A stretch of 64,000 bases of DNA, from the NCBI GenBank assembly GCA_963741305.1, contig CAVUHL010000003.1, positions 4,154,001 to 4,218,000 on the forward strand. The letters are read 5' to 3'. The position numbers and the translations under genes are program-made. Positions 17,479 to 26,120 of this stretch are shown in pieces (positions within the stretch are counted from its first letter, which is position 1; each line of letters starts with the position of its first letter). Under the pieces are notes generated by a model, which saw only the letters and a list, made by a program, of their open reading frames with translations, was not told the origin of the DNA and made no database searches. This stretch comes from DATMER01 sp963741305. GTDB lineage: Bacteria; Acidobacteriota; Thermoanaerobaculia; Multivoradales; UBA5704.

Positions 17479-18084
17479 CTACTGGATCGGGTCCGGCGGC
17501 ATGCCGTCACGGTCGAGCCGCGGGTTGACCCGGCCGGGCGTGTAGGTCACGGTCAGGTCGCCCCGCTTGATGAAGCGATAAAGGCCGGCCGGCTTCTTGC
17601 CGTCGAGCCCCAACGGGGACGTGTCGTCGTACATCCAGACTTCCAGCGGGCCCTCGCCTGGCGTGGGCGACACCTCGTAGTCCGTCTTCTTGGGCGGGCC
17701 GTAGAGGATGAAGACCGCGCCGCGGTCGGTGCGCCGGCCACGGAAGCCGGATTCGGAAAAGGCGCGGTCGGCCTCGGCAGCCCGCTTGTCGAAGACCTGG
17801 CGCACGGTGTTGCCGAACTGGTCCGCGCTGCCGGTGCGCTTCGCCCAGAAGGCCTCGACGAATGCCTGGGCCGCCTCGTCGGTGGTGATCGCCTGGAAGG
17901 CCTCGATCTCTTCGGGAGTGGCGAGCCGGGCAATGGGGCCGATGAGCCAGCCCGTGTACTCGGGCCCCAGGAATGGATTGGTCAGGTCGGTGGCATTGCG
18001 CGTGGGACTGCCGGCGCAGCCCACGAGCGCGATTGCCGCGATCGCCAGCAGGAGGGACAGGCTACGAACGACGGAGCAGGTCAA
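17479..18084 (-). CDS. GWxTD-domain lipoprotein
   Basis: 201 residues. The lipobox LVGC predicts a lipoprotein. The body fits the GWxTD family: EEIEAFQAITTDEAAQAFVE, AFWAKRTGSADQFGNTVRQ, and FILYGPPKKTDYE, ending with a predicted binding fold. Its role is unknown, but the family is frequent in Acidobacteriota and Bacteroidota. The start is a TTG at 18082-18084: it is the only start that gives a signal peptide, and GAGAGGAG lies 5 bases before it. The gene overlaps the 3' end of folE by 23 bp. Confidence 0.8.
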   Translation of the reverse strand: MTCSVVRSLSLLLAIAAIALVGCAGSPTRNATDLTNPFLGPEYTGWLIGPIARLATPEEIEAFQAITTDEAAQAFVEAFWAKRTGSADQFGNTVRQVFDKRAAEADRAFSESGFRGRRTDRGAVFILYGPPKKTDYEVSPTPGEGPLEVWMYDDTSPLGLDGKKPAGLYRFIKRGDLTVTYTPGRVNPRLDRDGMPPDPIQ

Positions 18085-18637
18085 GGAACTCCTCTCGCAC
18101 GGGTTTCTGGTGAAAGATGCCGCGCAGGGCGGAAGTGACGGTGAGAGCGCCCGGCTTCTTGACGCCGCGCATCTCGACGCACAGGTGGCGCGCCTCGATG
18201 ACCACCATGGCGCCCTTCGGCTGCAGCTTGTCGACGAGGAAGGTGACCACTTGCTCGGTCAGCCGCTCCTGGAGCTGCGGCCGCTTGGCGTAGAACTCCA
18301 GGATGCGGGCGAACTTGGACAGCCCCAGGATGCGCTCGTTGGGGATGTAGGCAATGTGCGCGTGGCCGTAGAAGGGCACCAGGTGGTGGGCGCACATGGA
18401 GTAGAAGGGGATGTCCTTCTCCATCACCATGTGGCTGTAGTTTTCCTCGTTCGGGAAGGTGGTGACCTTGGGCTCCGACCCTTCCTTGAGGCCGTGGAAC
18501 ATCTCCGCGTACATCTTGGCGACGCGCCGGTCGGTCTCGGCGAGGTTGGGGTCCTTAAGGTCGAGCCCGAGCGCGGTGAGAATCCCCCGCACGTGATGGG
18601 CAACGGTGTCCAGCGTCTCCTGATCGGGCTCGCTCAT
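18062..18637 (-). CDS. folE: GTP cyclohydrolase I
   Basis: 191 residues, the usual length. FolE converts GTP to dihydroneopterin triphosphate, first step of tetrahydrofolate and pterin synthesis, in the cytoplasm as a decamer. The zinc ligands are visible in FYSMCAHHLVPFYGHAHIAY and in ARHLCVEMRGVKKPG. The usual CEHH is CAHH here, so the Glu next to the first zinc cysteine is replaced by Ala while the Cys and His ligands remain. It is the first gene of the minus-strand operon running to the ClpX-like ATPase and is divergent from the CBS protein gene. Confidence 0.95.
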   Translation of the reverse strand: MSEPDQETLDTVAHHVRGILTALGLDLKDPNLAETDRRVAKMYAEMFHGLKEGSEPKVTTFPNEENYSHMVMEKDIPFYSMCAHHLVPFYGHAHIAYIPNERILGLSKFARILEFYAKRPQLQERLTEQVVTFLVDKLQPKGAMVVIEARHLCVEMRGVKKPGALTVTSALRGIFHQKPVREEFLDLLRRS

Positions 18638-18740
18638 GGCCCGCCTATCCTACGCCAGACCGGCCCGCCTCTTGCAATCCCCGGAAATGGGGCCCATCCG
18701 GCCTCTTTTGAACCGCAATCCCGAAAAGGAGGACCCCGAA

Positions 18741-19184
18741 ATGAAAGCACGCGACCTCATGACCGAGAACCCGACCTGTATCACCCCCGAGACTTCCGCC
18801 CGCCAGGCCGCCCGCCTGATGGAGGACAACGACGTCGGCAGCCTGCCGGTGGTCGAGAGCGAGGCCAACCGCCGTCTGGTGGGCGTGGTCACCGACCGCG
18901 ACCTGGCGCTACGCGTCCTTGGCCGCGGCGAGTCGCCTGAAGTGCAGGTGCGCGAGGTCATGTCGAGCAACGTCCATTGCTGCCGCGCCGAGGACAGCCT
19001 CGACGACGTCGAGGACGCCATGGCCAAGAACCAGGTGCGGCGCATCCCGATCGTCGACGAGAACAACCGCATCCTCGGCATGGTGGCCCAGGCCGACCTC
19101 GCCCGCGAGCGCAAGGCCGTCGGCACCAAGGACCTCGGCAAGGTCCTGGAGAAGATCTCCGAGCCGGCCGAGATGGGGCGGTAA
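18741..19184 (+). CDS. Two-CBS-domain protein
   Basis: 147 residues made almost entirely of a CBS pair: KARDLMTENPTCITPETSAR starts the first, VREVMSSNVHCCRAEDSL the second; GVVTDRDLALRVL and GMVAQADLARE are the usual domain ends. CBS pairs bind adenine nucleotides and sense energy or redox state. The ATG at 18741 is chosen for AAGGAGG eight bases upstream; in-frame starts further up lie in the folE promoter region. It stands alone, 50 bp before kynB. Confidence 0.9.
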   Translation: MKARDLMTENPTCITPETSARQAARLMEDNDVGSLPVVESEANRRLVGVVTDRDLALRVLGRGESPEVQVREVMSSNVHCCRAEDSLDDVEDAMAKNQVRRIPIVDENNRILGMVAQADLARERKAVGTKDLGKVLEKISEPAEMGR

Positions 19185-19234
19185 ACCGAGCGGTAGGCGT
19201 TCCGCTATGATCGGGGGGTCCAGGAGGCCCCCCG

Positions 19235-19861
19235 ATGCTCTATGACCTTTCCCCCATCATTCACGCCGAGCTCCCGGTCTGGCCGGGCGACACCCCGTTC
19301 CAGTCGCGCCTGACCTGGTCTCTGGCCGAGGGAGGGAGCGTCAACCTGTCGGCGATCACGACCACCCCGCATTTGGGTTCCCACGCCGACGCGCCGTTCC
19401 ACACCGAGCCGCGCGGCGAAGGGATCTCCGAGATGCCGCTGGATCGCTACCTCGGCCCCTGCCGGGTGGTGAAGGTCCCTGGGCAGCCCCTCATCGAGCC
19501 GCGCCACCTGGAGGCGATCGACCTTTCGCACACGCCCCGCCTGCTGCTCAAGACCGAGAGCGTGCGCGACCGCCGTACCTTCCCCGAGCGCTTTTCCGCC
19601 ATCTCGCCGGAGCTGGCCGCCCTCCTGGGAGAGCACAAGGTCGTGCTCGTGGGGCTCGACACGCCGTCCGTCGATCCCTTCGACAGCAAGACGCTGGACG
19701 CCCACCACACTCTCTGGCGCGGCGGCGTCGGCATCCTCGAAGGGCTGGTGCTCGACGGCGTGCCCGAGGGGGTCTACGAGTTGATAGCCTTGCCGCTCCG
19801 CATGGCGGGACTGGACGCCTCGCCCGTACGCGCCGTCCTGCGGACCATCGAATCCCGGTAG
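19235..19861 (+). CDS. kynB: Kynurenine formamidase / cyclase-family hydrolase
   Basis: 208 residues, usual for the family. The metal-binding motif HLGSHADAPFH fits the HxGTHxDxPxH signature of KynB, and VLVGLDTPSVDPFDSKTLDAH matches the second conserved block. KynB hydrolyses N-formylkynurenine in tryptophan breakdown; some relatives act on other substrates. AGGAGG lies seven bases before the ATG. No tryptophan dioxygenase or kynureninase is present in the window, so the pathway cannot be confirmed from context. The next gene, ferritin-like, follows after 23 bp. Confidence 0.8.
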   Translation: MLYDLSPIIHAELPVWPGDTPFQSRLTWSLAEGGSVNLSAITTTPHLGSHADAPFHTEPRGEGISEMPLDRYLGPCRVVKVPGQPLIEPRHLEAIDLSHTPRLLLKTESVRDRRTFPERFSAISPELAALLGEHKVVLVGLDTPSVDPFDSKTLDAHHTLWRGGVGILEGLVLDGVPEGVYELIALPLRMAGLDASPVRAVLRTIESR

Positions 19862-19884
19862 AATTGTCTGGAGGAGGGAACATC

Positions 19885-20544
19885 GTGAACGGCAAGGACT
19901 TTGTTGCAGGACTCATGGACGAGATGAACCAGATCTTCAACCGGCTCGGGGAGATGGAAACCCTGGAGGCCGAGTCGGAGGGCCAGGTGGACGTGGTCAC
20001 CCTGCTGCGCCTCGCGCTCAAGAGCGAGCTGGAGGCCTCCGAGCTCGCCGGCCTCTGGATGCCCACGACGCTCGAGGTGGACGCCAAGATGTGCCTCGCC
20101 CAGCAGTGCGGGGACGAGATGAAGCACTACGGCATGATCAGCCAGCGCCTGGCCGAGCTGGGAGAGGACCTCTCCGACTTCGACGCGCTGTCCGACGGCC
20201 ACAGCCCTCTCTACCAGTACCAGCGCGGCCTGCGTACCACCGTCGAGCGGATCGCCGCCGGCCCGTTCACCAGCGAGGCCATCGCCACGGTACGCAACGC
20301 CCAGTTCGTCAACTTCTGCCGCTCGGTGGGGGACCAGGGGACCGCGGACCTGTACGACAAGGTCATCCAGCCCGAGGAGCAGCATCACCACGAATTTGGC
20401 CGTCGCGTCCTCGAGAAGTACGCCACCACCCCCGAGCTCCAGGAGCTGGCCGCCGCGGCCGTGCGCAACACGCTGGCCATCGCCGACGAGCTCCGCAACC
20501 TGGCCGCCAAGACCACCGGCGTCCACAACATCCCCGTCTCCTGA
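19885..20544 (+). CDS. Ferritin-like diiron protein
   Basis: 219 residues, nearly all helical. Carboxylate/histidine pairs typical of a ferritin-like four-helix bundle are visible: KSELEASELAGLW, CGDEMKHYGMISQ and QPEEQHHHEFGRRVLEKY. Possible roles are oxidation of an aromatic or acyl substrate or iron handling. The GTG at 19885 is chosen because GGAGGAGGG precedes it; an in-frame TTG seven codons upstream overlaps that site. It lies between kynB and a 3-hydroxyacyl-CoA dehydrogenase (9 bp), which points to catabolism. Confidence 0.75.
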   Translation: MNGKDFVAGLMDEMNQIFNRLGEMETLEAESEGQVDVVTLLRLALKSELEASELAGLWMPTTLEVDAKMCLAQQCGDEMKHYGMISQRLAELGEDLSDFDALSDGHSPLYQYQRGLRTTVERIAAGPFTSEAIATVRNAQFVNFCRSVGDQGTADLYDKVIQPEEQHHHEFGRRVLEKYATTPELQELAAAAVRNTLAIADELRNLAAKTTGVHNIPVS

Positions 20545-20553
20545 GGACTCCTC

Positions 20554-21429
20554 ATGGCTGAGATCTCGACCGTCGCCGTGCTCGGCGCGGGCACGATGGG
20601 GCGCGGCATCGCCCACGTCGCCGCCCTCGCCGGTTACAAAACCTGGCTCTACGACCCGTTCGCCGATGCCCTGAAAAAAGCCGAGTCCACGATCCACCGC
20701 AACCTCGCCAAGGGGGTCGAGCTGGGCAAGGTCGCCGCCGACCTCGCCGAGCGCACCCGCGGGCTTTTGAACTTTCAGGAGGACTTGGCCGGCGCCGTCC
20801 GCGAGGCCGACCTGGTGATCGAGGCCGTGCCCGAGGACATGGGGCTCAAGATCCGTACCTTCAAGGAAGTCGTCGCCAACTGCCCGGAGCACGCCCTGCT
20901 GGCATCGAACACCTCGGCGCTCTCCATCACGGAGATGGCCGCGGCGACCGGACGGGCTGACCGTTTCGCCGGCATGCACTTCTTCAACCCGGTCCACGTG
21001 ATGAAGCTGATCGAGCTGGTCCGCGGCCTGGAGACCTCGCAGGAGACCCTGGATGCTCTGCTCGCGGTCGGGGTGCGCATGGGCAAGGAGATGGTGACGG
21101 TCAACGAGTCGCCCGGATTCGTGACCTCGCGCATCAACGCCCTGATCGGCAACGAGGCGTTCCGCATGCTGCAGGAGGGGGTGGCGAGCGCCGAGGACAT
21201 CGACAAGGCGCTGAAGCTGGGCCTGAACCATCCCATGGGTCCCTTCGAGATGGTGGACCTCGTGGGCCTGGACGTGCGGCTGTCGATCCTGGAGTTCCTC
21301 CACCGCACGCTGGGGGAGGCCTACCGGCCGAACAACCTGCTGGTGCAGCACGTGAAGGCCGGGCGGCTGGGCAGGAAGGTCGGGCGGGGTGTATACGACT
21401 ACAACGAGCAGGGGGAGCGGGTGCGATGA
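20554..21429 (+). CDS. 3-hydroxyacyl-CoA dehydrogenase (Hbd/PaaH-like)
   Basis: 291 residues, as in 3-hydroxybutyryl-CoA dehydrogenases. The NAD-binding loop is VLGAGTMGRGIAHVAALAG at the N-terminus; the catalytic histidine is in GMHFFNPVHVMKLIE (about 145), and ESPGFVTSRI and NHPMGPFEMVDLVGLD mark the C-terminal domain. It oxidises a 3-hydroxyacyl-CoA with NAD. GAGG precedes the ATG. It ends the plus-strand run from the CBS gene, and a palindromic intergenic repeat follows within 7 bp. Confidence 0.92.
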   Translation: MAEISTVAVLGAGTMGRGIAHVAALAGYKTWLYDPFADALKKAESTIHRNLAKGVELGKVAADLAERTRGLLNFQEDLAGAVREADLVIEAVPEDMGLKIRTFKEVVANCPEHALLASNTSALSITEMAAATGRADRFAGMHFFNPVHVMKLIELVRGLETSQETLDALLAVGVRMGKEMVTVNESPGFVTSRINALIGNEAFRMLQEGVASAEDIDKALKLGLNHPMGPFEMVDLVGLDVRLSILEFLHRTLGEAYRPNNLLVQHVKAGRLGRKVGRGVYDYNEQGERVR

Positions 21430-21435
21430 GCAAGA

Positions 21436-21508
21436 GGGCGCGATGAATCGCGCCCCTACAAGCGAGACGGGGATGGGCTTGCTTGTAGGGGCGACATTCA
21501 TGGCGCCC
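21436..21508. repeat. REP/MITE-like palindromic element
   Basis: A 28-base arm starting GGGCGCGATGAATCGCGCCC is repeated in inverted orientation (GCTTGTAGGGGCGACATTCA onward) with about four mismatches, separated by 17 bases. The arm itself contains a smaller hairpin (GGGCGCGATGAATCGCGCCC). It fills the gap between two convergent genes. Similar short palindromes recur as dispersed repeats in many high-GC genomes; it may also end transcription from both sides. No transposase is nearby. Confidence 0.75.
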
Positions 21509-21521
21509 TTGGGCGAAGGGC

Positions 21522-22637
21522 CTATCCCGCCAATTCCCGCACTCCCGTCTCCAGCCGCCGGGCGAGCTCCGGCAGCGCCTCGGCATCCACGGAGCAGTGG
21601 GCGATCCTCAGATACCGGGGCTCCAGCGAGATAAGCCCGGTCTCGTGGTGCTCGAGGAGATGCTGCCGGACCTGCTCGGAGGTCAGCCCCAGCCGCTCGG
21701 GCAGCTCCACGAGGGCGAAGCAGCCCGAGTTGAAGGGGAGGACCCTCAGCAGATCCGGGTCCGCCTTGGCCAGGGCATCCTTGAGCGCCCGGTAGCGCCC
21801 ATCGAGGAGCAGCCGCACGCGCTCCACCTCCTCCCCGATCCTCTCGTTGCGCAGGGCTGCGAGCACCACCCGCTGGCTCGCGGCAATGGGCCCGCCCACC
21901 CCGGAGCGCACCAGCATCTTCACCTTGCCCTCCATCTCCCGGGCCTCCTCCGAGTCCGGATCGAGGGCGAAAGTGAGGAATCCGACCCTGCCGCCAAAAA
22001 AAGAGAATTCTTTTGTCGCGCCATCGACCTTGACAGGCACCAGATTAGAATGAGACCCGATCAGGTCCCAGAAGAGGGAAACGCGCGGCACGTCCGGCTC
22101 GTACACCAATCCGGCGTACGCGTCGTCGCAGACCACGACGAGCGGCCGGCGTTCCGCCACCTCCACGAGGGAGGCGCGGACCGCCTCGCGCTCGGCCGGG
22201 GTCAGCGAGTAGCCGCCGGGGTTCGAGGGCAGGTTCAGGATCGCGACGGCAGGCTCCCCATCCGGAACTTCGGAGAGCGCCTCCGCGATCGCGCGGACGT
22301 TGTAACATCCGTCGACGTACCCGGGCGCCGTCAGGATTCTGGAGCCGGTGCGGACCGCGAACGCCTGCCGGTAGTTGCCCCAGAAGGGGCGCGGGACCGC
22401 CACCGCCTTGCCCTCGCCGCCGAAGAGGTCGGCGATCAGGGAGAGTCCGTGGCTGAGGCCGACGGTGACCAGCGGCAGGCTCGACGGTATCGATGGCTCG
22501 ACGCCGCGGCGTTGCCAGGCGCGCCAGAGCCGGCGCACCTCGGGCAGGCCCTCCGAGGAGCCGTCGATGCCGGCGCTGCCGGAGAACACCGCGCGGAGGC
22601 CCAGGGGAGACAGCGAGCGGAAGAGCGCCTCATGCAT
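21522..22637 (-). CDS. Class I/II PLP aminotransferase
   Basis: 371 residues. LPLVTVGLSHGLSLIADLFGG opens the cofactor domain; ILNLPSNPGGYSLTP carries the conserved Asn-Pro, DDAYAGLVYE the aspartate, and VKVDGATKEFSFFGGRVGFL the PLP lysine (in TKE) and arginine. It should transaminate an amino acid; which one is unclear. The N-terminus is shorter than relatives I recall by some tens of residues and the start at 22637 lies only 20 bp from the divergent M61 gene, so the annotated start may be internal or the gene slightly truncated. Confidence 0.8.
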   Translation of the reverse strand: MHEALFRSLSPLGLRAVFSGSAGIDGSSEGLPEVRRLWRAWQRRGVEPSIPSSLPLVTVGLSHGLSLIADLFGGEGKAVAVPRPFWGNYRQAFAVRTGSRILTAPGYVDGCYNVRAIAEALSEVPDGEPAVAILNLPSNPGGYSLTPAEREAVRASLVEVAERRPLVVVCDDAYAGLVYEPDVPRVSLFWDLIGSHSNLVPVKVDGATKEFSFFGGRVGFLTFALDPDSEEAREMEGKVKMLVRSGVGGPIAASQRVVLAALRNERIGEEVERVRLLLDGRYRALKDALAKADPDLLRVLPFNSGCFALVELPERLGLTSEQVRQHLLEHHETGLISLEPRYLRIAHCSVDAEALPELARRLETGVRELAG

Positions 22638-22657
22638 GGGCGCGGAGTATATGACCT

Positions 22658-24592
22658 GTGACAGAACAGAGCTTTGTTAGATTGACGAGAGCACTCAGGA
22701 AGTCCACCCTCACCGCCATGACACTGATTCCCCTCGCCGCGCATGGAGCTGCTATGCCCGAGCCGATCTCGTATACCCTGCGCTTCCCGGCCCCTCAGAC
22801 TCATTACGTCGAAGTCGAAGCGCTCGTGCCCACGGAGGGACGCCCCGAGGTCGAGCTGCTGATGGCGGTCTGGACACCCGGGTCGTACATGGTGCGCGAG
22901 TTCGCGCGCAACCTGGAGGCGGTGACGGCCTGGAGCGACTCGGGCGAGCCGCTCCCCATCACGAAGACGAGCAAGAACCGCTGGCGCGTCGAGGCCCGGA
23001 GTCCGAAGATCTCGGTGCGCTACAAGGTCTACTCCCGCGAGATGTCGGTGCGCACCAACTTCGTGGACGAAGGCTTCGCCATCCTGAACGGCGCGCCCAC
23101 CTTCCTGACGCTCGCGGGAGGCGAGAAACGGCCCCACGACGTGCGGCTGGTGCTCCCTGCGCAATGGCGGACGGCGGTGAGCGCCCTCCCGGGGATTTCC
23201 GAGGACGCCCATGCCTGGCGGGCTGCGGACTTCGACACTCTGATCGACTCCCCCATCTATGCCGGCAACGCGCCGGTCTACCGCTTCGAGGTGGCAGGCC
23301 GCCCGCATCTGCTGGTCAACGAGGGGGAGGGCAACATCTGGGACGGGCCGCGCTCGGCCGCGGACGTGGAGAGGATCACACGCGAGCTGGCCGCCTTCTG
23401 GGGCGTGGTCCCCTACGAGCGCTACGTCTTCTTCAACCTGATCACGGAGGCGGGCGGCGGGCTGGAGCACCGCGACTCGTCCGTGCTCATGACGAGCCGC
23501 TGGAAGTCGCGCACCCGCGAGGCCTACAACGACTGGCTGGCCCTGGTCAGCCACGAGCTGTTCCACGCCTGGAACGTCAAGCGCCTGCGCCCGGCCGAGC
23601 TCGGCCCCTTCGACTACGAGGGAGAGGTCTACACGCGCAGCCTCTGGTTCGCCGAGGGGGTGACTTCCTATTATGACGAGCTGCTCGTCCACCGCGCGGG
23701 CATGACCAGGCGTGATGAGTACCTGAAGAAGCTGAGCAAGCAGATCGAGGCCCTGCAGACCACGCCTGGCCGCTTGGTCCAACCGCTGGAGGAGTCCTCC
23801 TTCGACGCCTGGATCAAGTACTACCGCCGGGACGAGAACTCGATCAACACCGGCATCAGCTACTACACCAAGGGAAGCGTGGTCGCCTTCCTGCTCGACG
23901 CGCGCATCCGGACTGCCACTGGCGGAAAGCGCAGCCTGGACGACGTCCTGCGCCTGGCCTGGAAGCGGCACTCGGGAGAGCGCGGGTTCGAGCCCGGAGA
24001 GCTGCGGGCGACCGTCCGGGAGGTCGCGGGTACGGACCTCGACGCCTGGATGGCGCACGCCCTCGAGAGCGCCGAGGAGCTGGACTACTCCGAAGCCCTG
24101 GCCTGGTACGGCCTGCGGTTCGTGGAGAGCGAGAAAGAGAACGGCAAGGACGGCAAATCCGCCAAGGACGAGTCGAAGGACGAGGAGCCTCCGGGCTGGC
24201 TGGGGATCGAGACCGAAGTCCAGGCCGGCCGGGTGGTCGTGACCCAGGTCAAGCGCGACACGCCGGCGTATGCGGCAGGGGTGAACGTCGGGGACGAGCT
24301 GATCGCCGTGGGGGACTACCGGGTGCCGCCCGAGGGCTGGAAGGACCGGCTCAAGGCCTACCGCCCCGGCCAGAAGGATGCGCTCCTCCTGGCCCGGCGG
24401 GAGCGCCTGATGCGCCTGCCCGTGGTTTTCGGAGAGGAGCCGCGCCTGGTCTGGAAGCTGGAGCCTGACCCTGCCGCCACCGTCGAGCAGCGAGCACGCT
24501 TCGAGGACTGGCTACGCGGCTCGGAGCCGGAGGTGCGGGCGGCGGAGGAGTTGACGACGGCAGAGGAACTCGAGGAGTCGTCGCACTGGTAG
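22658..24592 (+). CDS. M61-family aminopeptidase with PDZ domain
   Basis: 644 residues starting at GTG 22658, which gives a signal-like N-terminus (RALRKSTLTAMTLIPLAAHG). The zinc site is VSHELFHAWNVKRLRP (HExxH) with the downstream glutamate in WFAEGVTSYYDELL. A PDZ domain at about 508-570 (LGIETEVQAGRVVVTQVK, GVNVGDELIAVGDYRVP) is typical of glycyl aminopeptidases. A charged linker rich in Lys/Glu/Asp (about 489-505) precedes the PDZ. It should trim peptides in the periplasm or outside. It is convergent with the phosphopantetheinyl transferase gene with no gap. Confidence 0.9.
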   Translation: MTEQSFVRLTRALRKSTLTAMTLIPLAAHGAAMPEPISYTLRFPAPQTHYVEVEALVPTEGRPEVELLMAVWTPGSYMVREFARNLEAVTAWSDSGEPLPITKTSKNRWRVEARSPKISVRYKVYSREMSVRTNFVDEGFAILNGAPTFLTLAGGEKRPHDVRLVLPAQWRTAVSALPGISEDAHAWRAADFDTLIDSPIYAGNAPVYRFEVAGRPHLLVNEGEGNIWDGPRSAADVERITRELAAFWGVVPYERYVFFNLITEAGGGLEHRDSSVLMTSRWKSRTREAYNDWLALVSHELFHAWNVKRLRPAELGPFDYEGEVYTRSLWFAEGVTSYYDELLVHRAGMTRRDEYLKKLSKQIEALQTTPGRLVQPLEESSFDAWIKYYRRDENSINTGISYYTKGSVVAFLLDARIRTATGGKRSLDDVLRLAWKRHSGERGFEPGELRATVREVAGTDLDAWMAHALESAEELDYSEALAWYGLRFVESEKENGKDGKSAKDESKDEEPPGWLGIETEVQAGRVVVTQVKRDTPAYAAGVNVGDELIAVGDYRVPPEGWKDRLKAYRPGQKDALLLARRERLMRLPVVFGEEPRLVWKLEPDPAATVEQRARFEDWLRGSEPEVRAAEELTTAEELEESSHW

Positions 24593-25333
24593 TCAGGCAA
24601 AGCTCCACGTCTTCATCTCCCACGTCTCCCCCTCTCGCTCCCGCTCGATGGCGATCGCCCCGATGTAATCCGGCGCGGGGCGCAGGTGCTCGAAGAGCCA
24701 GCGCGAGGCGGCCGCAGCATCACCCTTGAGAGTGAGCATGCGCGGCGGCTCGCCGGGAGCCAGGGTGACGTCGAAGGAGTCCAGCGGCGCCGCGAGACCC
24801 TCCCCCACCGCCTTCAGGTAGGCCTCCTTGCGGGTCCAACAGTTGAAGAAGGTCTCCTCCTTGCGCTCCGCCGGAGTCCCCCTCAGCACCACCCTCTCGC
24901 TCTCCGAAAAGAACCGCTCCGCGATCTGCTCGCAGTCGGGCATCGGCTTCAGGTACTCGATGTCCGCCCCTATCTCCCTTCCCAGGACAAAGGCGACCAG
25001 CGCCATCTCGTCCGAGTTGGAAAGATTGAAGTAGAGGTCCTGCTGCGGCGCGAGGAAGGGCTTGCCTCTGGGGCCATAGCTGAAAGTCACCTGCTCCGGG
25101 CGGGTATCCATGTAGGCGGCGAGGAGCGTGCGGAGGACGCCGCGGCCCACCACGTACTGCCGGCGGTGCTTGTCGAAACGGAAGCGGTTCGCCCGCGCCC
25201 ACTCGTCGTCCGACAGCGGACGGCCGAGGGCCTCGACCCGCTCGGCGGGCGGATCGAGGCGGATGGACCAGACGTGGACCTCGCCGGGCGGAAGCGTCAG
25301 GCCGGAGAGAGAGCGAGGGGGGAAGCCGGTCAC
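24593..25333 (-). CDS. 4'-phosphopantetheinyl transferase (Sfp type)
   Basis: 246 residues, the length of Sfp enzymes, about twice AcpS. The signature is present: GADIEYLKPM (Mg-binding Asp), then RFFSESE and FFNCWTRKEAYLKAVGEGL (the WxxKEA motif). It transfers phosphopantetheine from CoA to carrier domains of NRPS, PKS or fatty-acid synthases. Its ATG overlaps the stop of the thioesterase gene (ATGA). Together with MbtH and thioesterase II it forms an accessory operon; the synthetase is not in this window. Confidence 0.92.
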   Translation of the reverse strand: MTGFPPRSLSGLTLPPGEVHVWSIRLDPPAERVEALGRPLSDDEWARANRFRFDKHRRQYVVGRGVLRTLLAAYMDTRPEQVTFSYGPRGKPFLAPQQDLYFNLSNSDEMALVAFVLGREIGADIEYLKPMPDCEQIAERFFSESERVVLRGTPAERKEETFFNCWTRKEAYLKAVGEGLAAPLDSFDVTLAPGEPPRMLTLKGDAAAASRWLFEHLRPAPDYIGAIAIEREREGETWEMKTWSFA

Positions 25334-26115
25334 GCGCGTTGCGGCGCCTGCGCCAGGATCTCCATGAGATCTCGCGCCAGCGCCTCCAGGACCATCTCCC
25401 GGTTGCCATGGATGAAGAAGTGATCGCCCGGCAGCATGCGCAGCCGGAAACGGCCGCGGGTGTGCTCCTTCCAGGCCGCGACCTCCTCGCGGGCGACCTC
25501 CTGGTCGCCGAGGCCTCCGAAGGCGGAGATCCCAATGTCGAGGGGCTCCTCCTCCGTGTAGACGTAGGTCTCGTTGACCGCGAAGTCGGCGCGCAGGACC
25601 GGGATCAGCAGCCGCATCAGCTCGGTGTGCTGCAATACCTCTTCGGGCGTGCCGTTGAGCTCCCGGATCTTTTCGATGAACTCCGCCTCGGGCAGATCGT
25701 GGATCGGCTCATCATCCTCCGGGACCTGCGGCGCGCGCCGGCCGGACACGAACAGATGCAGGGGCATCGGCTGCCCGCGCCGGCGAAGCTCGCGGGCCAG
25801 TTGGAAGCTGAGCATCGCGCCCATGCTGTGGCCGAAGAAGACGAACGGCAGGCCCTGCATGTAGGGCTGGAGCGCGTCGGCCATGGCCTGCACCAGCGGC
25901 TCGGGGCGCTCGAACGGATCCTCGCGCAGACGGCCCTCCCGGCCGGGGAGCTGTACGGGGCAGACCTCGATGTCCGACGGCAGCGGTGCCGCCCAACCGC
26001 GATAGGCGGAGGCTCCGCCCCCCGCGTAGGGGAAGCAGAACATCCGCACGCGGGCACGCGGGTTCACCTCGCGGTAGGCGAGCCACCGCTCATTGGGTTG
26101 CGGATTCGGTTTCAC
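25330..26115 (-). CDS. Type II thioesterase
   Basis: About 261 residues, alpha/beta hydrolase. The nucleophile elbow is FVFFGHSMGAMLSFQLARE (GHSMG), preceded by RMFCFPYAGGGASAYRGW and PVQLPGREGR; the catalytic His is in LPGDHFFIHG. Type II thioesterases free misprimed carrier proteins in NRPS/PKS lines. The GTG at 26113-26115 lies 5 bp after the MbtH stop and gives a normal length; the SD is weak, so coupling is likely. The gene overlaps the phosphopantetheinyl transferase start by 4 bp. Confidence 0.9.
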   Translation of the reverse strand: MKPNPQPNERWLAYREVNPRARVRMFCFPYAGGGASAYRGWAAPLPSDIEVCPVQLPGREGRLREDPFERPEPLVQAMADALQPYMQGLPFVFFGHSMGAMLSFQLARELRRRGQPMPLHLFVSGRRAPQVPEDDEPIHDLPEAEFIEKIRELNGTPEEVLQHTELMRLLIPVLRADFAVNETYVYTEEEPLDIGISAFGGLGDQEVAREEVAAWKEHTRGRFRLRMLPGDHFFIHGNREMVLEALARDLMEILAQAPQRA

Positions 26116-26120
26116 GAGGA

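Noticed and set aside
21436..21508. Insertion sequence
   Set aside because: Too short and without transposase; it is a palindromic intergenic repeat.
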